Below are positions 51,027 through 60,400 of a stretch of 64,000 bases of DNA, in pieces. Under the pieces are notes generated by a model, which worked only from the letters and a program-made list of their open reading frames with translations, had not been told where the DNA came from and did not search any database. Position numbers and translations under genes: made by a program. Where the stretch lies: assembly GCF_029543245.1 (NCBI RefSeq), contig NZ_JARQWV010000003.1:62001-126000 (forward strand), read 5' to 3'. Each line of letters starts with the position of its first letter. Positions within the stretch are counted from its first letter, which is position 1. The DNA is from Caulobacter endophyticus (GTDB taxonomy: Bacteria > Pseudomonadota > Alphaproteobacteria > Caulobacterales > Caulobacteraceae).

Positions 51027-52324
51027 GCAACGGCTACGCCATCGCCGCGGTGACCGCCGTCCTGCGCCGGCGGATCGACGAGGGGCTCTCGGCCGACAAG
51101 GTCGGCGACATCGTCGGCTCGATCACCGTCTCGGCCCTGCCGCCCGACCGCATCGTCAAGGCCAACCAGGCCGACCCCATCCAGGTGAACCTGTTCCTGC
51201 ACCAGGTGACCCTCAACGCCGGCTGGCGCAACGTCGAGCTGCCCTCGCGCAACAGCGACGGCGAGGTCGTGCGCGCCCCGCCCGTGGCGGTGAACCTGCA
51301 TTACCTGGTCACGGCCTATGGCCCCCAGCCCTACGTGCCCGAGATCCTGCTGGGCCACACGGTGCGGATCCTAGCCCAGAGCGCCACCCTCGAGCGCGAG
51401 GCCATCCGCCAGGCCCTGACGCCGGCCGCTCCCGACCCGGTGCTCAGCGCCCTGCTCGCCTCGAACCTGGCCGAGCAGGTCGAGCTGATCAAGGTGACGC
51501 CCGAGGCGGTGAACACCGAGGAGATGTCGCGCCTGTGGTCGGCCTTCCAGACCCACTATCGCCCGACGCTTGCCTACCAGGCCTCGGTGGTGCTGATCGA
51601 GGGACGCGGCCGCGCCCGGCCCGCCCTGCCGATCCGTCGGCGCGGGGTCTATGGCGACACCCTGGCCAGCCCCGAGATCCTGGCGATCGAGGCCGCCGAC
51701 GGCGCCCAGGAGCCAATCACCACCGAAAGCCTTGTCGTCATCCGCGGCCGCCGCCTGCTAAGCCCCGACGGCGTGCAGGCCAGTTTCGGAAGCACGGTCC
51801 TGACCCCGGCCGAGGTCACCGCCACGACGATCGGCGTCGACCTGAAGACCGCGCCTCGCCCCCTGGCTGGGGTGACCGGCGTGTCGGTCACCCATCCGCT
51901 GAACCTGGGCCAGCCGGCCGTTCCTCACGACGGCTATGTCTCCAACACCGTCGCGGCGATCATCCGTCCGGTGGTGACGGCCACCAGCCGCAACAACGCC
52001 TCGACCGAGACGATCGACGGGGTCGACTACGCCACCGGCCAGTTCAGTGTCACCGCCGGCCGGCCGATCGGTCGCGACCAGAAGGTCGAGATCCTGCTCA
52101 ACGAGATCGTCGATCCGCCGACCCGTCCGCCGCGCGGCTATGTCCTGGCCGTTCCGCCGGGCAACGGCGTGGTCGATCCGGCCGTGGAGATCGCCACCGT
52201 CGCGGCCCCCTATGTTCGCCTGGCGCGCGGCGACTATCTGGTGCGCCTGCGGGTGGACGGCGCCGACAGCCTGCTGGACGTCGACGGCGACGGCCGGTTC
52301 AGCACGCCGCGGAGGACCGTCTGA
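51023..52324 (+). CDS. DUF4255 (Pvc16-type) tail cap/terminator protein
   Basis: 433 aa from GTG 51023 (GTGA overlap). The N-terminal DUF4255 domain (about 1-190) shows YAIAAVTAVLRRRIDEGLSA, VNLFLHQVTLNAGWRNVELP, VAVNLHYLVTAYGPQPYVPE and YRPTLAYQASVVLIEG. The C-terminal half has Ig-like (IPT-type) beta domains. In Afp/PVC the homologue caps the top of the tube and ends elongation. The extra beta part makes it longer than the simple DUF4255 proteins. Confidence 0.92.
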   Translation: MSNGYAIAAVTAVLRRRIDEGLSADKVGDIVGSITVSALPPDRIVKANQADPIQVNLFLHQVTLNAGWRNVELPSRNSDGEVVRAPPVAVNLHYLVTAYGPQPYVPEILLGHTVRILAQSATLEREAIRQALTPAAPDPVLSALLASNLAEQVELIKVTPEAVNTEEMSRLWSAFQTHYRPTLAYQASVVLIEGRGRARPALPIRRRGVYGDTLASPEILAIEAADGAQEPITTESLVVIRGRRLLSPDGVQASFGSTVLTPAEVTATTIGVDLKTAPRPLAGVTGVSVTHPLNLGQPAVPHDGYVSNTVAAIIRPVVTATSRNNASTETIDGVDYATGQFSVTAGRPIGRDQKVEILLNEIVDPPTRPPRGYVLAVPPGNGVVDPAVEIATVAAPYVRLARGDYLVRLRVDGADSLLDVDGDGRFSTPRRTV

Positions 52325-54258
52325 TGACCGGTGGCGAGCGGCTGTCGCTGGAACTGGCGCGGATCGCGGCCCTGCTGGGCGTCGCGGTCGCCCGCCGTTC
52401 CGACAAGGCCGAAGCCGTGGAAGAGGCCCTGCGCGGCCTGGAAGAGGCCAAGGCCGCCCTCGCCGCCGATCCGGGCGCCGACGCCGGCGGCGCGGGCCTG
52501 GCCAGGCGCCTGGGCCTGACGTCGTTCGAGACCGACGTCGTGCTGCTGGCGGCCGGCGCCCAGATGACGGCGGCCATTCCCCGCCTGTGCGCCCTGGCGG
52601 CGGGAGATCCCCGCGCCGCCTACCCGACCCTGGCCGTGGCGTTGGAAACGCTGGCCGAGCCGGCCTGGAGCGCCTTCGCCCCCGACGCGCCGCTGCGTAG
52701 GCTGCGCCTGATCACCCTGGCCACGCCAAGCCATCCGACCGCCTCGGAACTGACGATCGACGAGCGGGTGCTGCACGCCCTGCTGGGGGTTGCGACCCTG
52801 GACGCCGATCTTGCGCCGCGCCTGCAACCGGTGGGCCCGGTGGCCGCCCTGCCCGCCAGCCTGTCCGACGCGGCCGAGACCGTGACCCGGGCCTGGCGCG
52901 CCGCCGCCCCGCCTCCGGTCGCCATCCTGCAGCGCGCCGACATGGGCGACGCCCGCGCCGTCGCCGCCCAGGCCTGCGCACGCCTCGGGCTGCCGCTGTG
53001 GCGGCTGAACGCCATCGACGCCCCCGCCTCGCCGGTCGAGCGCCACCAGATGCTGGCGCTATGGGAACGCGAGGCGCGCCTGACCGGCGCGGCCCTGCTG
53101 ATCGAGGCGCCCGATGACCTCCCGCCCGAGCTGAACCAGAGGCTGAGCGCCCTGGTCGAACGGATCGCCGGCCCAGTGCTGGTCAGCACCCGGGAGGCGG
53201 TCGAGCTGGAACGCCCGCACCTGCTGCTGCCGCTGTCGCGCCCGACGCGTCCCGAACAGGGCGGCCTGTGGCAGGGCGGGCTGGGCGCGGCGGGACGGCG
53301 GCTGAACGGCGGCCTCGACCGCCTGGTCCAGCAGTTCGACCTCAGCGCCACCGACATCGGCGCGGTCTCGGGCCGGGTGCTGGCCGATCCGGGGCGAGAC
53401 ACCGAGGGCCTGCTCTGGCGCGAGTGCCGCGACCTCACACGCCGGCGGCTGGGCGATCTGGCCCAGAGGCTGGAACCCAAGGTCGGCTGGGACGACCTGA
53501 TCCTGCCGGCCATGCAGGGCAAGGTGCTGCGCGACCTCGCCGCCCAAGTGCGCCATCGCCACGTGGTCTATCAGAACTGGGGCTTCTCGGCGGGATCCAG
53601 CCGGGGCCTGGGCGTCTCGGCCCTGTTCGCCGGCCCCAGCGGCACCGGCAAGACCATGGCCGCCGAGGTGATCGCCGGCGAGCTGGGCCTGGACCTGTTC
53701 CGCATCGACCTGGCCGGCACGGTCAGCAAGTACATCGGCGAGACCGAGAAGAACCTGCGCCGCATCTTCGACGCGGCCGAGGGCAGCGGCGCGATCCTGC
53801 TGTTCGACGAGGCCGACGCCCTGTTCGGAAAGCGCAGCGACGTCTCCGACGCCCACGACCGCTACGCCAACATCGAGGTCAGCTATCTGCTCCAGCGGAT
53901 GGAGGCCTATTCCGGCCTGGCCATACTGACCACGAACAAGCGCGACGCGCTGGACGAGGCCTTCCTGCGCCGCATCCGCTTCGTGGTCGCCTTCCCCTTC
54001 CCCGACGAGGCCCAGCGGCGCGAGGTCTGGGGCCGGTCGTTCCCGTCGGCGGCGCGGACCAGCGGGATCGACCTAGACAAGCTGGCGCGGCTGGGCGTGC
54101 CGCCAGGCAACATCCGCAACATCGCCCTCAACGCCGCCTTCCTGGCCGCCGGCGAAGGCGCGGCGATCGGCATGGGGCACCTGCGGCAGGCGGCCATGGC
54201 CGAATGCGCCAAGATCGAGAAGTCGCCCACCCCGAGCGAGATCGGAGGCTGGTCGTGA
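52324..54258 (+). CDS. AAA+ ATPase of the injection system (Pvc15-like)
   Basis: 644 aa; its ATG overlaps the preceding TGA by 1 nt. The N-terminal half is helical, with a degenerate ATPase-like domain (about 150-330). The C-terminal AAA+ domain has Walker A GPSGTGKT (about 437-444), Walker B ILLFDEAD (491-498), sensor I ILTTNKRD and an arginine-rich FLRRIRF, with FPFPDEAQRREVW after it. Homologues in eCIS loci (Afp15/Pvc15) are required for cargo loading or assembly. Cytoplasmic. Confidence 0.94.
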   Translation: MTGGERLSLELARIAALLGVAVARRSDKAEAVEEALRGLEEAKAALAADPGADAGGAGLARRLGLTSFETDVVLLAAGAQMTAAIPRLCALAAGDPRAAYPTLAVALETLAEPAWSAFAPDAPLRRLRLITLATPSHPTASELTIDERVLHALLGVATLDADLAPRLQPVGPVAALPASLSDAAETVTRAWRAAAPPPVAILQRADMGDARAVAAQACARLGLPLWRLNAIDAPASPVERHQMLALWEREARLTGAALLIEAPDDLPPELNQRLSALVERIAGPVLVSTREAVELERPHLLLPLSRPTRPEQGGLWQGGLGAAGRRLNGGLDRLVQQFDLSATDIGAVSGRVLADPGRDTEGLLWRECRDLTRRRLGDLAQRLEPKVGWDDLILPAMQGKVLRDLAAQVRHRHVVYQNWGFSAGSSRGLGVSALFAGPSGTGKTMAAEVIAGELGLDLFRIDLAGTVSKYIGETEKNLRRIFDAAEGSGAILLFDEADALFGKRSDVSDAHDRYANIEVSYLLQRMEAYSGLAILTTNKRDALDEAFLRRIRFVVAFPFPDEAQRREVWGRSFPSAARTSGIDLDKLARLGVPPGNIRNIALNAAFLAAGEGAAIGMGHLRQAAMAECAKIEKSPTPSEIGGWS

Positions 54259-54491
54259 CCGCCCCGCCCGTCCGCCTCGAAATCGGTCAGATGACTTTCC
54301 AGGGCCTGTCGCGTCCGGCCGCCCTGCGCGCCGCCGCCGCCTTCGAGGGTGAGCTGGCGCGATTGATTACGGCGGGCGCGCCGCCGCTCGCCATCGCCGG
54401 CCCAGGCCCGGTCACCCTGGCCTGGCGGGCGCAGCCCGAGGGCCTGGGCCGCGCCCTGGCCGCCGAGATCTACGGAAGGATCCCGCGGTGA
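54255..54491 (+). CDS. Small protein of CIS locus, 78 aa, unknown function
   Basis: Starts at GTG 54255 (GTGA overlap with the ATPase gene) and its TGA overlaps the next GTG, so it is translationally coupled on both sides. Sequence begins TAPPVRLEIGQMTFQGLSRP and contains AAAFEGELARLITAGAPP, then WRAQPEGLGRALAAEIYGRI. One helical segment, no recognised domain. Because of the couplings and its coherent amphipathic pattern I consider it a real gene. Confidence 0.75.
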   Translation: MTAPPVRLEIGQMTFQGLSRPAALRAAAAFEGELARLITAGAPPLAIAGPGPVTLAWRAQPEGLGRALAAEIYGRIPR

Positions 54492-57400
54492 GCGCCGCCG
54501 CGGCCAAGGCTCCAGCCCCGCCCGCCAAGGCGGCCTTCGACGTGCTCGTCACCGACGCAGATCCCGAACGCGCAGCGGCGACGGCGGAGGTCCTGCGGGG
54601 CCTGGCCGACATACTGGGAATGGATCGCGCCAGCATCGACGTGCGCGTCGACGCCGACTCCGCCCGACTGGTGCGCCCCCACATGGCGCGCGGCGCGCTG
54701 ATGGACGGGGTCGTCCGGCTTGATCCCGCCGGCTTCGACCCGCGCGGCGCCGGCCGCTACGTCCTTGCCCACGAGCTGACCCACCTGGCCCAGGCGGCGA
54801 ACGCGCGCCCGGTCGCCGCGCCGACGCTGGCCGCCAGCGAGGCCGAAGCGCACGCCGTCGCTCTGTCCATCCTGGGCGGCGCGCGACAGGCCCGCGTACG
54901 TGAGGGCCTGCCTGCCGGCCGGGCCGCCTTCGACGTCGGCGCCGCCCTGGCCAATCCCGCCGCCCGACGCTCCGAAGCCGGCGCCGAGCCCGCGCCGCCG
55001 ACCCTGAACCAGGCCGTCCACGCCAACTACCAGCGCGAACTGGCGGCGATCCGGCGGCTGCTGGACCACTGGATCATCACCGACGGCCGTGTCGAACAGA
55101 TCCTGCGGATCCTCCAGCCCCTGGCCTTCGAGACCGCGACCACCCTGATCGGCCAGCTGAACAGCGTCGAGCGCGGCCACTACATCGGCAACATCAACGC
55201 TCCGCACCAGCGGCTGTATCGCCGCGAGGTCCTGGCCAGCTACGACGCCCTCCAACCCAGCGAGCTGCTGCGCTTCGACCAGGAGCTGTTCGAGGAAATG
55301 CCGCTGACGCCGGGGTCGTTGACCCTGCCGGAGGCCCACGCCGCGGTGCGTGCGCTGCGCGGCCTGCCTGTGCCGGCCCTTGAGGCGCTGGACCGCAGCC
55401 GCAACGGCCCCGACATCCGCGCCCTGCGCACTTCGGCGCTCGCCCCTTACGACGCCGACGCCGCCCGCCTGGCGCAGGCCGCGATCGAGAACAGTCGCAC
55501 CGCGGCGCTCGATCGGGCCAGAGGGAACGCGGAGGTGCGCGGCCTGTTGGAGCGGCTGCGCCCCCTGCTGGCGGCCGGCGGAAGCGACAACATTCGGCAG
55601 GCGCTCGACGAGCTGTCCGGGCAGCGTTTCAGCCCCGAACGCGACCCGCGCTTCGCCGCGCCGGTGAGCGCCCCGACCGCGACCTCATCAACGCACGAGC
55701 CGCCGCCCCTGCCGCCGCTGGCGCTCGACCTGATCATCGCCCAGCTCGACGGCGAGGGACTGGTCGAACGTCTGATTCGGGGCCTGCCGGAGGCCGATCG
55801 CTATGCGCCGCGCTACCGCAACACCTTCCTGATGGTGCTGGCGCACCGCCGCCCCGACCTGAACCTGAACCTGGCCCGCGACCTGCTGTCGACGGGATTC
55901 TTCAACTGGGTCTGGGACGACGAAGCCAAGCTGGCCTACGACATCCTCGTCCAGCTGCCCCTGGCCGAGCAGGACCGCTTCCGCCGACTGGAAGACGGCG
56001 AACTGTTCGAACGGCTCTACAACGAGCTGCCGGAAGACTTCCGCAACGGCCCGCTGTTCCACGGCCTGGAAGTGGCCCGCGACGCCAACGGCCGCCTGAT
56101 CGACGCCGCGGCCCGCTACAACAGCATGTTCCGCCTGCAGGCGAGGTACAGCCAGGCGGTCCGCGATCTGGTGGCCGATTTCGAGCGCGGCGTGACCCGC
56201 GACAACGCCCTTGGGCTGTTCAATCGCCTCGTGGCCCTAGGCCGGCCCGCCGCCGAGCGCCCCGACGAGCCGTGCCTGGACCTGACGGCCGACGAGCGTC
56301 TTCGCCCCGTTGTGCGCCACCTCGACGGCCGGGGCCTGCTGCAACCGATGCTCGACGGCCTGGGCGACGGGGTGCTGCAGGATCGCCGCTACTGGAACGA
56401 CCTGAACGCCGTGCTGGCTTCCCGCGACCCGGCCATGAACACCCGCCGGATCCGCGAACTGCTGCACAGCTCGTTCTTCGACGCGGTGCATCACGAAGAG
56501 GCACTGCTGGCCTTTCAGATCTTCCGCGCCCTTCCCGAGGGCGAGCGCGCCGAGCTGGCGGCGGCGGAAGACGGCGCGCTGTGGGGACGGCTCACCCGCG
56601 GCCTCTCGCGCGCGATGCTGCAGGAGCTGGGGATGGCCTACGGCCGGACCCGCACCGACGCCTCGGGCGAGAACGCCTTGCGCCGACGACTGTCCGATCC
56701 GCGGGTCTGGACGGCCGCGACCGTCCGCGAGCTGAACCTGCTGATCGCCATGGAGGTTTCGGCCGGAGACTTCGACTGGGTGTTCTGGCAGTCGCGGGCG
56801 CAGAACGCCTGGCGTGACCGGGAGCTGGCCGGCGTGATCGAGCGGTTCCAGCTCTATGACGAACGGGCCGGCCGGCTGTTTCCGCATCCGCACATCGCCA
56901 GCGCCGCCCGCGACAGCGGCAGCTGGTTCTGCGCCCTGTTCGGCACCCGTGCCTACGAGCTGGACTTCTCGAGCCGCGCCGTCCCCGGCGCCGATCCGTT
57001 CACCGGCGAGAGCACGACCTGGAGCGAACTGGAGGGCGCGCGCCTCACCGTCGACCTGGAGCAGTTGGAAGATACAGCCGGCGGTCCGCTGATCAGCGCC
57101 TATGAACTGCGGCGCAGCGGCGGCGAGCGCATCCGCATCGGCGGCGACAACCGCGAACAGGCCCTGGCCCAGCCCAATGTGGTCGACGTCGAGCTTTCGG
57201 CCAATCGCGGCATGGCCCGCATCCGCGCCAGCCGCATCAACCTGTCGCGCCTGGCCCACATCGCGCCGTCCTGGACCGTACGCACCGGTGCGGTGACGAT
57301 CGAGAACCTGGACATGGAGGTGCGGTTCGCCGACACCGACCTGCGCCAGCCCAATGGCGCCCGGCTGGACGCGGGCCTAGCCCGCGCCGACGAGGTGGTC

Positions 57401-60400
57401 GCCACCATGGGCGAGGCCGTCTACGGCGCCCAGTCGATCAGCCTGTCGGACCCGCATATCGACGGTGCGTTCGACGTCAGGCCCCTGCCCGACTCGCCGT
57501 TCCTGGGCGTGGTGTTCGGCCTGGCCTGGAACCTGATCTACGAACGGGCCGAGACCACCAGCCGCGGCATGGGCCTGCGCTCGCTGGTCATCAGCTTCTC
57601 CGACCTGCGGATCGAGGGCTTGCAGACGAGCGGCGGACTTTCGGTGGCCGCCGTCTCGATGGAGGGCGCAGCCGTCGCCCTTGGCGGCAACCGCGCCGCC
57701 TATCAGCGCCAGTTGCGCATGGCGCTGGCCCAGCGCCGGGCCCGCGCCCAGGCCGCGGGCGATGCGGCCACGGTCGCCAGCCTGACCAGCCGCATGGCCG
57801 ACATCGACGCCGCCCTGCCCGAACTGGAGGCGCGCGAGACGGAACTCCTGGCCCTGATCCAGCGGATGAACCAGGCCGGCGGGGTCTTGCCACCGCAGGA
57901 CGAACAGCGCCTGCTGGAGCTGCAGGCCGCCGACCGGGTGGGCGGACGCGGCGGGCTGGTCGCCGATATCGGATCGCTGAGCGTCGAGGGCGTCGACGGG
58001 CCCGTCCGCCTGCGCCGCGCGGCGGTCCGCGACATCCGGGGCGAAGGCGAGACCGCCGCCCTGGCCTTCCGCCAGCTCACCGACCGGCAGGCGATCGAGG
58101 CGTTCGTTCGCGACGGGCCGCCCAGAACCTCGCGCATGGCGACCGCCCGCGCCGACGCCGGCGTCCGGATCGGCATGGGCGACATCGTGCTGGACGATCT
58201 GGTCCTGCCCTCGGCCATTCCGTCCTCGGCCGACCTGACCGCGCGGCTGGACGGGCTGAACCAGCCGCCCATCGGCGGCGATCCGAACTACGGTCCGCTG
58301 CGCCGCCAGCTGACCGACGCCCTGGCCCTGGTCAGCGAGTACGAACGCCTGCGCGGCGGCGGCCTGACGCCCGACGCGAACGGCCACTTCGACCGCACGC
58401 CGGCCGAGCGGCGGCGGCTGAACGAGCTGTCGAGCCAGTTGCAGGAACTGTTCGGCCTGAGGGTGACCAACGTTACCGTCAACGGCCCGCACCTGCGCAT
58501 CGGCCCCGACGCCAGCGAGCCCGACGGCGGCAATTTCGGCTTCGGCGCCGATGTGATCACCGCCACGGGCATCACCCGCCTGGGACTGAGCATCGACCGG
58601 GTCGAGGCCACCGGCCTGCGTGGCGGGATCAGCTTCGACCAGCCCGCCATCAATGCGCTCCGCGAACCGACGCGCAGCCTGGTGCGCGCCAGCGGACACG
58701 CCGACAGCCTGACCGTCAGCGGCCTGCGCACCGGTTCCGGCGGACGCATGGACCGGCTGCACATGCTGGACCTGAACGGCGCCATCGCCGTGCAGTCGGA
58801 CGGCATCCTGTTCAGCGGCCTGCGCATCGAGCGCATCGAGGTGACGGGGCTGGACATGCCCAGCACCACCAGCCGCCTGTGGTCGATCGGAACCACAGTG
58901 CTCAGCGGCCTGACCGCCAACGTGCTGGTTCCCTTCACGCCCCTGGCCGCGGACGCCGCGCCCGATACGGCGCGCGGCCTGATGGACGCCGACTTCACGA
59001 CCTTCCGCATCCATTCGCTGCACATCACGGCCATCGACGCCAACCAGATGGGCTACGAAGCCCTGAGCTCGGGTCCAGGCAGCCTTGCCAAGTATCGGGT
59101 CGCCGTCGAAAGCGGCCGGATCGGCGACATCCAGCTGACCGAGTTCAACATCGCGATGCCGGACGGCGCCCCGATGCGCATGGACGGATCGCTGGACATC
59201 GGGTCCTTCACCAAGACCCGGTTCGCCGCCGCCTATCAGCAGACGCTGAACGCCTCGGGCACGCTGGACCGCGCCGCCGGCCCGACCCCGGCCGTTCATG
59301 TCGGCTTCGCCCAGAGCGGCTCGATGATCGTCAACCTGAACCGGCTGGAGTTCAGCGCGACGGACATCGACCTGCCCGACCGGCGCTCGGGCCGCGGCGT
59401 GACCATCACCCGCACAGACCTTTCGGCCGGGCTGAGCATCGACGACGGCACGATCGGCATAACCGGCCTGCACGTCGGCCGCATGGAGCTGAGCCGCATC
59501 GACTGGCGCACGGAGTCTGGGGCCAGCATCACGGCCCACGGAACCACGGTGCTGGAGAACGTCGACTTCTCCGGCTCGGTCAACACCCTGTCGGAAACGC
59601 GCTCGGAGTATCAGATCAGGGAACTGACCGTCGGGCGGATCACCGCGACCAACCTCGTCTATGACGACCCGCCCGTGCGGGTAACGCTTCGCCCCCAGGA
59701 CGCCGCCGATCCCAACGCCATGGAGATCCGCGATATCGTGGTCAGCAACCTGCTGATCAGCCGCGACGGCGACCGCACCACCGTGGGTCCGACCGCCGGT
59801 CACCGCGAGGCGACCATCGGCGTCGCCAGCTCGCGCTTCGATTTCGTCGCTGATTACGCCCGCACGCTCAACGTCACCGGCCGGCTGAACGCCAATCGCA
59901 TCGATGTGGGGCTGGGACCGCGCGGCGTGGTCACCGCCCGCTCGCGCGACCTGCGGCTGGAGGCCGACGCGACCTATGGCTCGGGAGCGACCAGCGGCGG
60001 CGGCCATGTCAGCATCGGCAGCTTCGATACGGGCGACATCCGCTACGGCGACGGCACGCTGTCGATCGGGGCCGACGGCAGCGACGGCCTGCACATCCCC
60101 AGCATCGAAACCAGCGCCCTGCACTTCGAGGACACCGACTACAAGGTCGAGGCCGCCGCGAGCGGCGGCAGCGGCCGTCTCGCCCTGCGCGGCATCAATG
60201 TCGCCCTGGACCTGAACCTGCACCGCAGCGAGACCGAGCGTCAGACCGCCGGCACGCCGTTCCGCAGCCTGGTCATGCGGCGGTTCGACATCCAGCGCGT
60301 CACCGCCACCGATCTACACGTCACGCTCAAGAGCAGGGGCATCCACCTGGTGCTGCCGGCCGAGCGGGAGTCGAGCGTCGGTCCCATCTCCCTGCTCTCC

